The notes beneath the pieces were generated by a model. That model was not told the origin of the DNA. It did no database searches and saw nothing but the letters and a program-made list of their open reading frames with translations. Both the position numbers and the translations under genes were made by a program. DNA of 64,000 nucleotides, taken from positions 264,648-328,647 of the forward strand of contig WMCF01000177.1 of NCBI GenBank assembly GCA_009792885.1, in the 5' to 3' direction. The DNA comes from Eremophila alpestris peregrina. Lineage: Eukaryota > Chordata > Aves > Passeriformes > Alaudidae. Position 1 is the first letter of the stretch. Every line of letters begins with the position of its first letter. Below, piece after piece: positions 1 through 13,000 of the stretch.

Positions 1-303
1 GGGTGAGCGGCACGGGGCGGTGAAACCCCGTGCGTGAGGGGAGGGCGCGGGGCTGCCCCGCACCGCGCACCCACCGGGGGCGGCTGAGGCGGGGAGGATC
101 CCACACCACCGGGGGGACACCGGGCAGACCCCACGACGCCGGGGAGACTCGCCCTCCTCCGCCGAACAAAGACTCCCGCCGGCCCCGCGATGCTCCGGCG
201 GGGTTCGCCTCACGACCCCCGCCCCGCCGCTCCCACCTCACGCGCGCACCGGAGGCCCCCGCCCCGCTCCGCTCCGCTCCCCGCTGCCGCCGCCGCCGCT
301 CAC

Positions 304-720
304 CTGGGTGTCGGGGCGCGGCGCATCCCTCGCCCGCAGCCGCCGCCGCCGCCGCCGCCGCTGAGGGGCGTCCCGAGGGTCGCTGGCTGAAGGAGGTCGG
401 TTCTGAAGAGAGGTCCCGGGGGTCTGTGCTGAGGAGGGTCGGCGCTGAGGGGTGTCCCGCGGGTCGGCGGCGAAGAGGGTCCCGCGGGTCGGCGCTGCGG
501 GGGAATCGGTGCTAAGGGAGGTCCGGGGGTCCCGGGGGTCGGTGTTGAGAGGGGTGCCGGTGAAGGGGGGGTGCGGACGGGCGCTCCCGCCGCCTCTGCC
601 GCTGCCGCCGCCCGGGCGCTGCCCGACTGCCCGCGCGCGCGCGCGCCGCCCTCACGCGCCCGCCCGGCGGAGGCAGGCAGGGAGCGAGGCGCGCGCACCG
701 CCCCGCCGCGGACACGCCCA
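304..720 (-). other. MYO9A: Candidate noncoding first exon of MYO9A (partial gene)
   Basis: On the minus strand a good donor (CAG followed by GTGAGC) ends a GC-rich segment at 304, and transcription would run out of the left edge of the window. The assignment rests on synteny with human, where MYO9A lies head to head with SENP8. No MYO9A coding exon is inside the window. The upstream limit given is only approximate. Confidence 0.3.
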
Positions 721-779
721 TGGTGACGCCCCCTGGATACGCCCCCTGGCGTTACGACGCGGCCGCGGCCGCTTTACGG

Positions 780-912
780 CAGTGCGCGGCAACCGAGCGG
801 CGGCGGCGGGCGATGAGGCGGCGAGTGAGAGCCGGGGGGACACGGGAGGGGACACGGGAGGGGACGGGGGGAAACGGGGGGACACGGTGGAACATGGTGG
901 GACATGGTGCCG
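780..912 (+). other. SENP8: Candidate 5' noncoding exon of SENP8
   Basis: A consensus donor (GTAAGG at 913) lies at the edge of the CpG island on the plus strand, and the coding exon of SENP8 starts with a clear acceptor at 4898. A 5' noncoding exon spliced over about 4 kb fits the known SENP8 gene structure. The exon start is arbitrary. Confidence 0.35.
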
Positions 913-3900
913 GTAAGGTCCCGGCACTGGGCGCAATGCCCGGGAGTCCCGCCGGCCGCAGCCGTCGGGGGTCGGTGCTGCCCGGCCTCGGGCCCGGAAG
1001 CTTCAAGCCCGCGTTTTAAGGGGAAAAAAGGGTAAAATGGGTAAAGTGGTGGAGGTGTGTTACGGTGCTGGGGTTGGTCTCTGCTCCCTCCCCAGCCAGG
1101 CCCTGACCCTGCGCCTGGCCCGGGTGCGCTCTCTCCTGGCCCCGTAATTCGCGTTTATTCACATGAAAGCAGCGATGGGATGAGCGCGGTGTTCCCAGGG
1201 CTGCTGGCGGGCTCTGATCCCGGCACCTGAGCGCCGCGACACGCTCGGGGTCAGCCTCGGGCTCAGCAACTCGCCCCTCCTCCGTGGGGCGTGGGACACC
1301 TCGAATCGCCTCCCCTGACCGAATTCCCACTCCTGACCGAATTCCTGTGACCTCCAGGACTTTCAGGCAAGTTATATTCCCTCCCCGTGCTTCCTACTGC
1401 TCCCTCGATTAGAGCCGTTCTGTGGGAGGTGAGGTGAGTGCATGGGCGTTCGGGTTAAGGATCTGAGCTGGGATCCCATCGATACGAATCCCACAGGTAC
1501 CTCTGGGACATTCCCGGTGCCATCGCTCATCCTCAGGCGTTCTGGTCGCTGAGGGATTTTTTCCTGTTAAACTCCAGGTTTTGGTCAACCTCATCCTGAG
1601 GAGCAGAAACCACTGGGTGTTGTTCCTGTGGCTCTTGGTTTCATGCCCTGGGAGATGCTGTGACACCAAGAGAGGTTCTGAGTTTGGTTGCAGTCTCTGG
1701 TTTGGGGAATTTGTCCAGAAAAGAGAAGTTTGGGCATAGTGAGTACAGAGCTTGGGGTATTTTCTTCTGATTTCAGCACTCATGGTCTGTTGAATCTTCA
1801 GAAGAGGAATGTTCTTGTATTATACAGGAATTATAATCTGCAGCTGCAGAGAGATTATTTATATTTAACAAAAAAGGAGACAACTACGCTTCCGTTCTGG
1901 TTGAGTTGTTTAATTTTCCTCTGGCTCTGTCAGGAACACAAGAGTAAATCCAGAGATTCAGGTGTTACACAGCCCAGCATTAAATAGAAATTAATGTTCC
2001 ATGTCTGATCTTGCTCCATTAACAACTATCCAGACATGGTATCTAAACCCCTTATTTCCAGGAAAAGTGAACAGAAAATTAAACCATGGGGTCTTTTACT
2101 CCTGATCTTTAAAAGATTAAACCTTTTCTGTCCTTTGTCCTGCTCCTTTTTGGTCTTTCAGGTGACCATTTTCCTATTTACCTCCATGTTCTTTAAATTA
2201 GGAACAGGAGTCTAGTGATGAGTCATCTTAAACTATTCACTCTGGAGGTTCTTAGCACCTTTAATTTATTAAAATAGACTTTAGGAATCCAAGTCATCCT
2301 TAGTTCACACTCCCTTTGCTCTGTCACTGCCTTTTTATGCTCAGTTACTAAAGAGTCTCATTCCTTGGCTCTCAAGTGCCTTCAACAATTACCTGCAGAG
2401 GGTTGTTGTCTTTAATGGTGTGAAAATGACTGGTTTGGGGTGTTTTTTGGTCAAGTGTTGGAAAACACAGGCTTTGCTTTGCATCTGGACACAAAGGAGG
2501 CCCATCCATTTATGGATTGAACTGCACTGATGTCAGCAGCTAATTTGTTAGATTATTATAACTTCAGTGAGGGAAACTTGACCTCTTGCCCTATTGATGC
2601 ACCACAGCACCGTTTTCAAATCTGTAAATGAAATGATGGTGTTGGTATTGAAATGCTCCTTTTTCTCTCCCTGGTTTCCTCGTCTCAGCATTGGAAATGG
2701 GGCAGCTGAAATCCCTTGGAGGAGCTGAGGATTCCAGGGAGTTTGCACAAATTCCAACTACTAATATGCAAATAAAACAAACCAGCAAGAGACTTGTTGG
2801 CAACCTCCAGCCAATGTTCCAGGCCCGTGCCAGTATTTATTCCTATTTTTATGGAAACTGAACAGAGCGTGCCTGCACCTTCAGGAAGAGTCGTGGCTGT
2901 GGCTGAGCAGAGCTGCTCCCAGTCCATGTCGGGATTTAAACACTCCTCAGAGGCTCAGATCCACTCCTGGCTCCTCTGCAGATCCATCTTTAGCTCTTGT
3001 GGGAGGTTCTCCCAAACAAAGCCACCTCACCAGTGGCTTTTCACAACCCCACCACGATGTTTTGGTCCTCGCTGCTTACCTGACCTGGCTCTGAGGGAGC
3101 CTCCCAAGGGTTTTCCTTGGAGCTGCATGTGGTGAGTCATCCCACGGAACTCACAGGCAGTTTCACAAATACCAGATGGCAATAAAATTAAAAGTAGTAG
3201 CTAGTGGCAATTAAGCACTTGCATTCTCCTTCCTGACTAGAGCAACCTGCCAAATGTCATGACAGAAAAAAAAAGACAACGATGTTTCTGCAGAGTGGAA
3301 AATTAACAGAGCACGGGACACACGCTTTCCTCACCCTTAATCCCATTTGGACTGGAGTGGAAAGCTATTGGCTGGATTTCTACATGTCCAGGAGAAGATG
3401 AAGCAGAAAGAACACAATGTAAAGGAAAATTTGGGGCATTTCATGGGCATTTACAAGAAGTACTTCAGCAGTGCCCATATTAAACCCCCAAACAGGATGT
3501 TTGGAGGATGTCCAGATCTTTAAACCAGGCTATATTCGGGCAGGCTGAGGAGTTACTGGGATTCTGTTTGGATTTCTTGTTTTTATACTACAAGGGCTTG
3601 TACCCCGAGCTTGGAAATAGTGCTCATTAAGGTTGGAAGTGTGTCCAAATACCATTGTGTTTGGCTCAGCATAAACAAGGGCTGCTCCCTTCCTCTGTGA
3701 CTGCTGCTGCTCGGCATCTCCGGGATCCACCAGCCACACATCAATACTCACTGGCTGTTTCATGCCCCAAACACTCACCTCGGCCCTTCCTTCCCATGTC
3801 TTACACATGGACTGTGGCTCATCCTTGCCTGTCACGTGCCAGGGGACCTTGCCAAGATTTTTGAGAGATAAATCCCTTAATTTATGCATCCCAGGCCAGG

Positions 3901-4898
3901 AAGGGTTATTCCTCATGATTCATGTCACAATAGGAAGTGTGAATCTACTTCCTAGCAGAACACTCCATTTACTTCGTTCCTCCTTATCATGATGGAAAAT
4001 TGGTGACTTATTTGCAGTGAATCATATTAAAGTGGTCTTATCACTCTGAGCTTTCACATGAGGCTTTCAGAAATTTGAAGATGTTTCCGTGCTGCCTTTG
4101 GGACAGAGGAGGGAAGGGTGAGGCCAAAATCAGCTCCATGTCACCCATGTCCCATGTTGTGGCATTTCCAGCCCTGTCCTGGCCAGGAAGGAAGCTAGAG
4201 GCTGAGGATACATCACAGCACTGAGGAGCCTGGAAGGACTGCAGGGTATGAGAGCTAAAGGAAAACCAGGGTAAATACAGGGGCTCTAAATCAAATTTCC
4301 CTGTGGAAAATCTCCTAATTCCTACTCTGGCTATGTAGAGAGTTGTCAAAGATTCCCATGGTTGGGAACTGGTTTGTTTGTGATCTCATCTTGCTTTGTT
4401 TCTCCTTACTCATGGCTGTGCCTCCTGTGCTGGTGGCCCAGCAGGTTCTCCTGGAACAGGTCATGCCTCTGGCACAGAGCTGGGGCACTCTGTACTTGTA
4501 GAATGGGACCATATGTCTGTCAGACAGCCCAGAGAGGTTTTTATTTAGGGGAATAGCTGTGATGCAAAGAACTCCAGTGCTTGTCACTGCACAGGTAAAA
4601 AACACTGAGACACCCAAACACCACCTGACCTGAATCACTCTGGTTTCTGTGGAGGAACTGCTCTGAAACTCCTTTGTTGTTCAGAACCTCAGGATAGAAG
4701 GTTGGTATCACTGGAGCCACAGCAGGTTGCTGCTCAACCCAATATTTGTGTTCTCCATCTGCTCATGGTCCTGCCAATTCCCAATCCATTTGGGAATCCT
4801 GGGCTCTCTTACTGCTGCTGAGGAGGAACTTGAGGCATTTGTTGGGCTATCCCAGGTGTGATGCAGTTCCCAACCCGTGTTCCCTTTGTGTGTTGCAG
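913..4898 (+). other. SENP8 first intron, no other gene seen
   Basis: AT-richer sequence without any reading frame that looks like a real protein. It ends in a pyrimidine-rich acceptor (TTTGTGTGTTGCAG at 4885-4898). No transposon or RNA gene was recognised. Confidence 0.4.
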
Positions 4899-4923
4899 CT
4901 CTGGTTGTCTGGAGCAGTGCAGG

Positions 4924-5562
4924 ATGGATCCCGTGGTTCTCAGCTACATGGACAGCCTGCTGAGGCAGTCGGATGTGGCCCTGCTGGAGCCCCCAAACTG
5001 GCTCAACGACCACATCATCGGCTTCGCCTTCGAGTACTTCGCCAGCCAGCAGTTCCAGGAGTTCAGCCACCGTGTTTGCTTCATCAGCCCCGAGGTGGCT
5101 CAGTTCATCAAGTGTGCCCTTAGTCAGGAAGAAATAGCCATATTCCTGCAGCCTCTGGACCTTCTCCGCAAGGAGCTGCTGTTCCTGCCTATCAATGACA
5201 ACTCCAGCCAGGCTGCTGGGGGCACCCACTGGAGCTTACTGGTTTATTTCAGGGACAAGAAGTGCTTCTCCCATTATGATTCCCACAGTAAATGCAACTC
5301 TGTCCACGCCAAGCAGGTGGCAGGGAAACTGGAGGCCTTTCTGGGGAAAAGAGGGGGCAAAGCCACCTTTGTGGAGGAGAAGGCGCCGGCACAGCAGAAC
5401 AGCTACGACTGTGGGATGTATGTGATCTGCAATGCTGAGGCTCTGTGCCACGGGTACTTCCAGGGCAGGATGGAGCCTCTGCTGCAGCTCCTCACCCCCT
5501 CCTACATCACGCAGAAGAGGTCAGAGTGGAAAGCTCTCATCAAGAAACTGGCACAGAAGTGA
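4924..5562 (+). CDS. SENP8: Sentrin-specific protease 8 (NEDD8 protease, DEN1)
   Basis: Complete 212-residue protein in a single coding exon, the same length as the human protein. It is a C48-family cysteine protease that matures the NEDD8 precursor and removes NEDD8 from modified proteins, acting in cytosol and nucleus. The catalytic set is intact and at the human numbers: His102 in GGTHWSLLVY, Asp119 in SHYDS, Gln157 in PAQQNS and Cys163 in SYDCGMY. The N-terminal region carries PPNWLNDHIIGFAFEYF, typical of the family. The ATG at 4924 is chosen over the in-frame ATG at 4858 because that one lies before the splice acceptor at 4898; 4924 also has A at -3 and G at +4. It is followed by a long 3' UTR and converges on GRAMD2A. 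No break or odd residue was seen. Confidence 0.96.
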   Translation: MDPVVLSYMDSLLRQSDVALLEPPNWLNDHIIGFAFEYFASQQFQEFSHRVCFISPEVAQFIKCALSQEEIAIFLQPLDLLRKELLFLPINDNSSQAAGGTHWSLLVYFRDKKCFSHYDSHSKCNSVHAKQVAGKLEAFLGKRGGKATFVEEKAPAQQNSYDCGMYVICNAEALCHGYFQGRMEPLLQLLTPSYITQKRSEWKALIKKLAQK

Positions 5563-7121
5563 TGGGGATGCTCCTGCAGCCCCCCAAAAACTGCCTTCCC
5601 AGTCCAAGAGGGAGCACCCCCAGTGCCTGAGGGAATGCCCATGCGCAGGATTGTCCCAAAGAAAAAGAATGTAACCCCTCTAGCATGGCTACACCCCCCA
5701 AACACCCCATTCCCTCCAGGAAAAGCCTTACTCTCCTCTCAAAATCACTGGCCTTTCAACTTCTAATGACAAAAGTCACTTTGCTTTCAAAGAAACCCTC
5801 TCCATGGTCAAATTTGACAGTAATCACTGCGGCAAAACAGGTTGCTAAAGAGACTTCTCCACCTGTGCCCAGCAGGCAACACACCCTCATTAGGTGGCTT
5901 TAGTTGGCTCCAGGCATTGTCCTTCCAAGCCAGGTTTAGCAAATGCTCTTTAAACCCAAGCCCCCGAGTGCTTTATCATGGACAGATCTAGTTTGTGCCT
6001 CCTGCTAATGGTATTGGAGCAATGTGGGATTTAGCAGCCAGGATTCTGTACCCCTGAAAGCCTGACATTGAGATGTCACTGCAAAAAGAGGAGACTGCAA
6101 ATGAGATGCTACAATTAATTTAAGAACAGGGCAAAATCAAAGTCAGTTTTCATCAGCCAGGTGCTCCTAGGCCACACAGCGATGGCTTTTTTTGGTCCCC
6201 CGCCCCTGCTTGTTCTTATTGCAAATTAAAACCCGACTCTGAACTGCTGGAAGATTAATAGGAAGCTGAGAAAGCCAGTCCTAGGAAAAGAAACTTAATT
6301 GAGATGAAAAGCAACACTCACTCTTTGAAGTTTGGGGGTTTTCATTAGGATTTTAGGTCGTCTCTGTGCAGGGAGGGTTCGTCAGTGCTCCCCAGCCCTT
6401 GTTAGCGGTCGCTGCTCTAACACAAAACCAGTTCTGTTACTTGAGAGAAAAAAAAAACCACACCAGGGAGAACAAAAGGACAGAGTTTGAGGTATAAAAG
6501 CCAAAGATAACTGTGGGCTCCTTGAAGTCCTTAATGCACTTCAGAAAACTGAAACACTTCTCTTCCTGTGCTGGATAATGGCTGGGATCCAAGAGTGGAT
6601 CCTCTCCTTAAAGACAGGCTTAGCAGTGTGGAAAATAGAAATTAAACTGAGATGTCATTGCAGGATAAGGAATAATCTCTCACCTGGTGAGAAGCAAAGA
6701 GCAGGTTGCTCAGGTGGCGTCTAGCAAAACAACCACACCCCTACCTGAGAAGGGAAATCCGGGTTAAATACAAGCCTTGAGGAAGGATTGTTTAACCTGG
6801 AGCTCTTCACCACAGTGTGTGCAGCAGCACAGCACTGAGGGGATTGAGGCCTTCACCTTCCCTTGCTCCAAGTGAAAGTCAAGAAATCAGCCCAGATTGC
6901 CCAAAAACACCCTCATGGCAGCACTGGGGCCTGACAAGGGTCGGGCCCGTTCCCCTCCCTCCTAACACTGCCTGGACAGGAGAGCAGCCTTCAGCACCAG
7001 CCCTCCCTGGAAAACCCACTCAGCTGGAGCCAGAAAGGGATCCAGCCACTTGCTGAAGGGGATTCCCTTTGGACTCTGAGGGGCTTTGCCAGAGAAACAT
7101 CACTGCCACTCCCAAATCCTG

Positions 7122-7127
7122 AATAAA
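7122..7127 (+). terminator. SENP8: Candidate poly(A) signal of SENP8
   Basis: The first plus-strand AATAAA after the SENP8 stop, followed within 30 bases by GU-rich sequence. It would give a 3' UTR of about 1.6 kb (5563 to about 7145). An ATTAAA near 6224 is an earlier alternative. Confidence 0.45.
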
Positions 7128-7149
7128 ACTCAGACCAAACTGTGTGCTT

Positions 7150-8500
7150 CCCACTCGTCCAGTCCTTGGTGTCCCTGCTAATGCTGTGCCACGGAGTGTC
7201 ACAGCATGATGGCTGACTCATCTGTCTGACAGGGCCTTCTTGGATGATTTAATCTCCCAATCCTATTTTTAGAGGTTGGCTCGGGCTGGGGAGGGAGGAA
7301 TAAGAAAAGGTGGGTGTGACATGGGGAACAGCAGGGGAATTTGAGGGCTGGGGCTGTGCTCATCCAGCACCACCCTGTGCTCCTCATCCCTGCTTCCAGG
7401 CCAACAAGGTGAGCATCCAGGGACATTCCCTGCACCTGAGGCTTTTACGTGGCATTTCTTTACACAAAGAAAAGCAAATAGGCTCAAGCAAGGCGTCATT
7501 GGGAGAGCCAACATGCACCAAACTGGGCAGGCAGAGACCAGCTGGGAAACAAAACCAGAGCCTGGCAACCACATCCTGGCAGCAGGGACCCCCCAAAGCA
7601 CACTGGGGCTTCATCCCAGTGCTCCTCCAAACCTCCTACATGTCACTGCACCCATGGCTTGTCCCACCAGAGTCCTGAGAGGAGACTGCATTCCTGGCTC
7701 AGGCTCAGCACAGGGACCCAAGCACCTGCTGTTGAAGCACCCAGCAAACACCAGGCTGGGCACATCAGACCAAACCCCCCCAAATCCTCAACTTCTAAAT
7801 CTCTTTTTGGGGCCAAGAGCCCCATTTAGAGGCTGGACCCACTAAACACCAACTTGTTTGTTGGAAAAACAACCCTAAACCCATTTCCACCGGGTAAACG
7901 AGCTGGGTGAGTCCCTGGCAGGGACAGGATGGCGCCTTTCATCCTCCAGGTCACCCACGGAATCAAAGGCTCCGACAGCCCCATAATGCCAGGGCTTTGA
8001 AGAAACCAGACCATCCTCCCAGGCACCCCGGGGTGCTAAATCCCGCCCAAAACAGGTGACACCACCTCTGTCCCTACTTAACCAGTGCCACCGTGGTTTT
8101 CAAGTTGTGCCGTTTTCACGCATTTTGCTGCATGGGCCAGGCCGGGGAAAGAAGTGCAATTTTGTGGATGTGCAGGGAGGAGGGGGAGGAGAAGGAGGAA
8201 GGCTCACCCTGCCCACCCCGGCAGGGTGGGGCTCCAACTCCGCTCCTTGCCCCGGCACCGCTGTTCCCAGGGTGGCCCTGCCACCAGCGCGTCACATCCC
8301 GCAGTCTCTGCTGCCACCTAGTGCAACAAGCTCCTTGGCGCCTCCATCGGGATCAGTCGTGTTCCCTTGTCCCCACGAAAGGATAGATTGTCCCCATGTC
8401 ATCCACGTCCTGAAGGGACACTGGGACAGCACAGATTTTGGGGTGCTGGGCTTTGGGGCTCACAGCCTAGCACTGCTCTGGAGGACAGTGATGAAAGACA
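7150..8500. other. Intergenic gap between convergent SENP8 and GRAMD2A
   Basis: About 1.35 kb between the two candidate poly(A) sites. It contains a purine-rich patch near 8175-8205 and several long but unconvincing open frames. Nothing further was recognised. Confidence 0.4.
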
Positions 8501-8523
8501 GTGATGTGCTAGAAAATCCTGGG

Positions 8524-8529
8524 TTTATT
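8524..8529 (-). terminator. GRAMD2A: Candidate poly(A) signal of GRAMD2A
   Basis: AATAAA on the minus strand (read as TTTATT on plus), the first one downstream of the GRAMD2A stop codon at 10015. It implies a 3' UTR of about 1.5 kb. Confidence 0.5.
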
Positions 8530-10014
8530 TTCATTTCATTTAAAAGCCGTCCCAAGCCCGGAGCGAGCAGCGAGCTCTTCCCCAGGGCACCAGGATTTGG
8601 CCCCGTCAGCACTTGTAGTTCCCAAAAAAAACCAGGAAAGGAATCCCAAAGGAATCACACAGGTATCACCTGCTGTGGGACAATCCTGTGGGACAAAGCC
8701 TGCAGCACTCAGCTCCATGCAGTGACAAGGTTAACATGAACCAGGGCACAGACACTGCACTCTGGGACATTCCCCAGGGCCAGCCATGGGCTCCTTTCCA
8801 ACGTCTTACTGGGGCAAGCAGGACTAATGAAGTCCACTGGTGCCAGGTGTGGAACCCAGCGAGGACACCTGGTCTGGGGGACCTTAAAGTGCTTTGCAAG
8901 GGATACACACACACCCATACCCTCTCTGAGCCTGGTGCTCCAGGACAGAAGGGCTGGGGGGCCCTGCCTTGTACCCCCAACCTTGTGTGTGGGATAAATA
9001 ACACCCCACAGGGCTAGTGGGCCCTTTCTCCCCATCCCCACAGATCCCTGTCTTGAGGGCCATTCCTCCAGGCACATTCCAGGGATACTGAGACAGGGAC
9101 AAACAGGTGGGTCCTCCCAGAGCAGCAGTGGCAACTCATCCATATTTCTGGGGGTTCCTGATGAGCCCAAGGTCATCTTTTAACAAGAAAAAACCAAGCC
9201 TGAAATAAAAACCAGCATCCATTTTAGCAGCAAGTCCTAAGGGAAGATCCAAGTGCTCGGCAGCTCTGAGCCGTTGTCCGGTGCTACAGCACAGCAGTGT
9301 CCCAGGGAGAAAACAGGTTTCCAGTGGGATGGGGAGTTGGCACTGGTGGCCAGAACCTGGATGGAAAGTCCCACCAGGAGCAAGTGCCCAAAGGAGGAGA
9401 GAAAATACTTGGTCCCATTTTACCGTCTGAGAAAAAGCCGGACCACATGTAACAGCCACGGTTGGGAGGACACAGCAGCAGGATCCGTGGGCAGGGTGCC
9501 ACCACCTCAGTGTCCATCCTCAGCCAGCGCCCAGGGAACGGTCACCTGCAAGCAGGGAGTGGGGTAACATGGGATGAGTGACTGCAGAGGCTCCACATCC
9601 CAATCCCGGTGCCTTCTGATGTCCTCAGCCCAAGGAGATTCCCCTCCTGTCCATCCCATGCTGATGCCCATGGCCTTCACCCCCAGGCACAGCCCAGATC
9701 CAACGAGATGTCCTGGTGCTTCCCACAACTGGAGAACCAGTCCCAAACCAAAGAGGAAACCTCTTCCCAAGCTCCATAATCCCAGGGACAGCAGAGCTTC
9801 CCAGTCACTCAAGCCAGCCGTTGATGGGATCACCTCTGATGTGAAGATGGCGCCGTGGGTTCTGTCACTGGCCAGCCCAACAGCAGGCCCAGGATAAGGG
9901 ACAAAGCATTCCTTAGACATCACAGAGCTGAGCCATTCCTCTCTGCACCCACATTCCATCAAGTCCTCCACTCACAGCACGACCTGTGTGTCCCAAAACG
10001 TCCTTGAGGGTCCC

Positions 10015-13000
10015 TCACCTCCTGTGCCCACGGGAGAGGTAATCCCGGTTCAGAGAGCAGAGCTGCTGCTCCAGACGGAAGATGCGGAACGCCAGGTACG
10101 AGGAGGACACGACCAGGAGACAGATCCTGGGAGCAGAGGAACAAGCCAAACACCCAGCTGAGACTGAGACCAACCTTCCCAATGTCCCCCCAGCTTCCCT
10201 GTGCCCTTGGCACACTTACAGCACGATGAAGATCTTCAAGAGCTGGTAGTCGGAGGGTCTCAGCTCTGCCACACAGCTCTGCTCCACCTCCAGCTCTTCC
10301 TCAGTATTTATTGCACTTTCTGAAAGCAAACTCAGAGTCAGCCACACTTGGCTGATCCTCCTGCTCCTCCAGCAACCAGGAAACATCAAATATTCCTCCC
10401 TCATGGGCTCAGACCCTGCAGTCAGGAGACCCCAGCCCATCCCCAGGACTCCATCACTGACTGCAAGCCTCATCTGCAAGGCAGAATTCCCCGGCACAAG
10501 AGCAGAGGATGGATGAACACACTTTTATGGAGGTTATCACCCAGTACCACATGGAGCAGGGCACAAACTCATGTCCCTCACCTGAAACCAGTGGCTCCTC
10601 AGAGGTGAAAGAGCTCTCCTTGGCACTCAGGCTGCTGACAGAGGTCCGGTGGATGCACTGGTAGTCGGCATCTGGCAGTGACAGTGACAGTGAGGAAGGT
10701 GACACCTTCCTCCACTTGCCCTCAGGGACGATCACCTCCTGTGGGAACAGTCCTGGTGAGCCATGAATGAAACCAGCAGTGCCATGGATATGATGGGGAT
10801 AAACTCAAACCTTACAGCATCTCCATGGAGCACCAGCACATTCAAAACATCATTCTGAGGGAGAGCTGGTTTTCCATGATGGCTCCATGGGAATGCAGGT
10901 TCCTACTACCATAGAAAGACCTGCCCACACACCCCACACCTGCCCCAAATACCCGCTGCTGCCTCCTCCACCCCTTGAAGTTCAGGGCAGTCATCTGGAA
11001 TTCTGCAGCATGCCCCAAAGAGGGGAAAAAAAGTGCCCCAAAAAGACAACAAATCAAGTGGGGTGGCAGCTGGCACAGAGAGCGGCTCTCCCAATGGAGA
11101 GTTCCCAGGGCTGGAGCTGCCAAAGGGCTGCATCCCACTGAAGCACTGAAGAGATGCTGCCATATCAGCCTGGGTCACTCCCAGTTCAGCCCTTGAAATT
11201 ATTCCAGTCCCTGGGATCCCATGTCACCAGATCATGGGTGACATGCCACCCGTCACCCTCTGGTGTACCCCACTGTCACCTCCTGCACCCAGCCTGAGGC
11301 TCAGGACCAGCAGCCAGAGGACACTCTTCTCCAAAGGTGCAGGATGTGGCCCTCCGTGTTCCCTGGATCATGCCATGGTTCAGCCCTCCCCCACCATCCC
11401 ACTCATCCCACAGATTTTTGGGTAACTCAACCACATTCCCAGCCTGTTATCCACATTCCCAGCTGTGAACAGCATCAGCCGTCAGGGAGCAGAGTGGCAC
11501 CATTTTCCACATCACTCTGAAGTTTTTCTGTCTATAAACAGAGTCACTGGCTGTGCTCAGCAAGGTCCTCTGGACCCATGTGCTCCTGCCAAGTCTGGGG
11601 ATGAGGGTCCCAGAGGACAAGCCATGAAGGCAACAGGCACGTCCTTACACAACCTTTGACACCAACAGAAGAACAGACTTTCCCGACTCTGAGCAGCCAC
11701 CAGACAGTGTCAAACCCACCAAGGGGACCAGGCAAGCCCTCTCTACCCACAGCATGAGGTCAGGGGGTCTCTCTTGTCCCAGAGCTGCCCTGACCCTCAC
11801 CAGTGACACAGAGTCCGGCTCATCCGACAGCTCCTTCAGACTCAAGCTCTTCTTACTGGAAACCTAGATGGGGGGAAAGGACCAGGTATTACAGGGCCAA
11901 CTCTCCCTGCTTCAGCCTCAGCCACAAAATGGCATTTGGGCTTTTCTGCTGAGACTGAAGAAGAGCAGCTGCTAGATCTTATAATCACAGGGATTTGGGG
12001 CATGAGGAAAGGGCATTGCATCACTGCTTCCCATCACCAAAAACCCAGTGGGGCCATGGTTGAGCCACAGGCTTCCATGGACAGGATAAAACACCAGGGG
12101 GTAAAAGAAAGAAGGGTACATCTGGGCAGAACCCAGCACATTTCAAAGAATAAATCCTCTAGTCTGGCAACAGGGCTGAATCACCCAAATCTCTGGCCTG
12201 GCACAGCTGGCACACACCATCCTGGGCAGGGCAGGGCTCCTGCACGGCTTCCCACGTGCTTCAAAGTCAGGGAGAAGAGGTCCCCACAGTCATCCTCTCC
12301 AGCTCAAGGGCTGATAGGTGTCTTCCCCCACTTAATTTAAATTCATTTTTAACTTTTTACCCTTTTTCCTCCCCTCAAAACTTTAGATCTGGGCAAAAGG
12401 CATCAATGTGCAGAGTGGCAGAACTAGTATTACCACCAGATTATAAATAATTCATACCCACGCCCTGAGAGAGAGCAGAAACTCAGGGCTCTGCCTCATC
12501 CATGACCCAGAAAAGCCCACGGGGACAAGATGTGCCCAAGGCATGGCTCCTGCCCCTTTTCCCAGCCCTTGCTGCAGAGTAAGAATTCTGGGAATTTGAG
12601 AGCAGTCCAAAGCCTTGGAGGCAGTGATGAGAAGCTGTGCTCAGCCCAAAGGGCAGGTACAGAGCCTCAGGGCCACGGACACACAGTGGGACACAGAGTG
12701 GGGGTACCTGCAGGTGGGTGCAGACTCTCCTCAGGACATCATAGACACTGTCACGAGAGATGAGGGATACAAAGATGTACTGCAAGAGAAAGAGACGAGC
12801 TGTTGGGAGAGATTCCACCCATTCTGAGTCCAGTTCTCCACAGCCAGGGACAGGCAGAGACACCATGCCCTTGAATCTCCCCGTGTTCAGGAGCCACGTC
12901 TCCCCCACAGGCATTTCCCTGAAGAGTTTCCCTGCTGTTATTTTTGCAGCCTGCTAAAACCTGGACCAGATTTTTTTGGGGCCAGTCTTGCTCAGATGCT

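Larger units (their letters stand above)
1..1010. promoter_or_regulatory. CpG island, probable bidirectional MYO9A/SENP8 promoter
   Basis: The first kilobase is very GC- and CpG-rich and drops sharply to ordinary composition after about 1010. It carries GC-box/KLF-like sequences near 720-750 and possible splice donors facing outward on both strands (minus at 304, plus at 912). In human, MYO9A and SENP8 are head to head, so a shared promoter is the simplest reading. Transcription start sites cannot be placed from sequence alone. Confidence 0.6.

Noticed and set aside
4858..4923. Upstream in-frame ATG that would extend SENP8 by 22 residues
   Set aside because: The ATG lies before the splice acceptor at 4898, so it is intronic. 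The 212-residue form matches the family.
8056..8739. 227-codon open frame between SENP8 and GRAMD2A
   Set aside because: No family resemblance. It overlaps the GRAMD2A poly(A) signal region and has no promoter or splice support.
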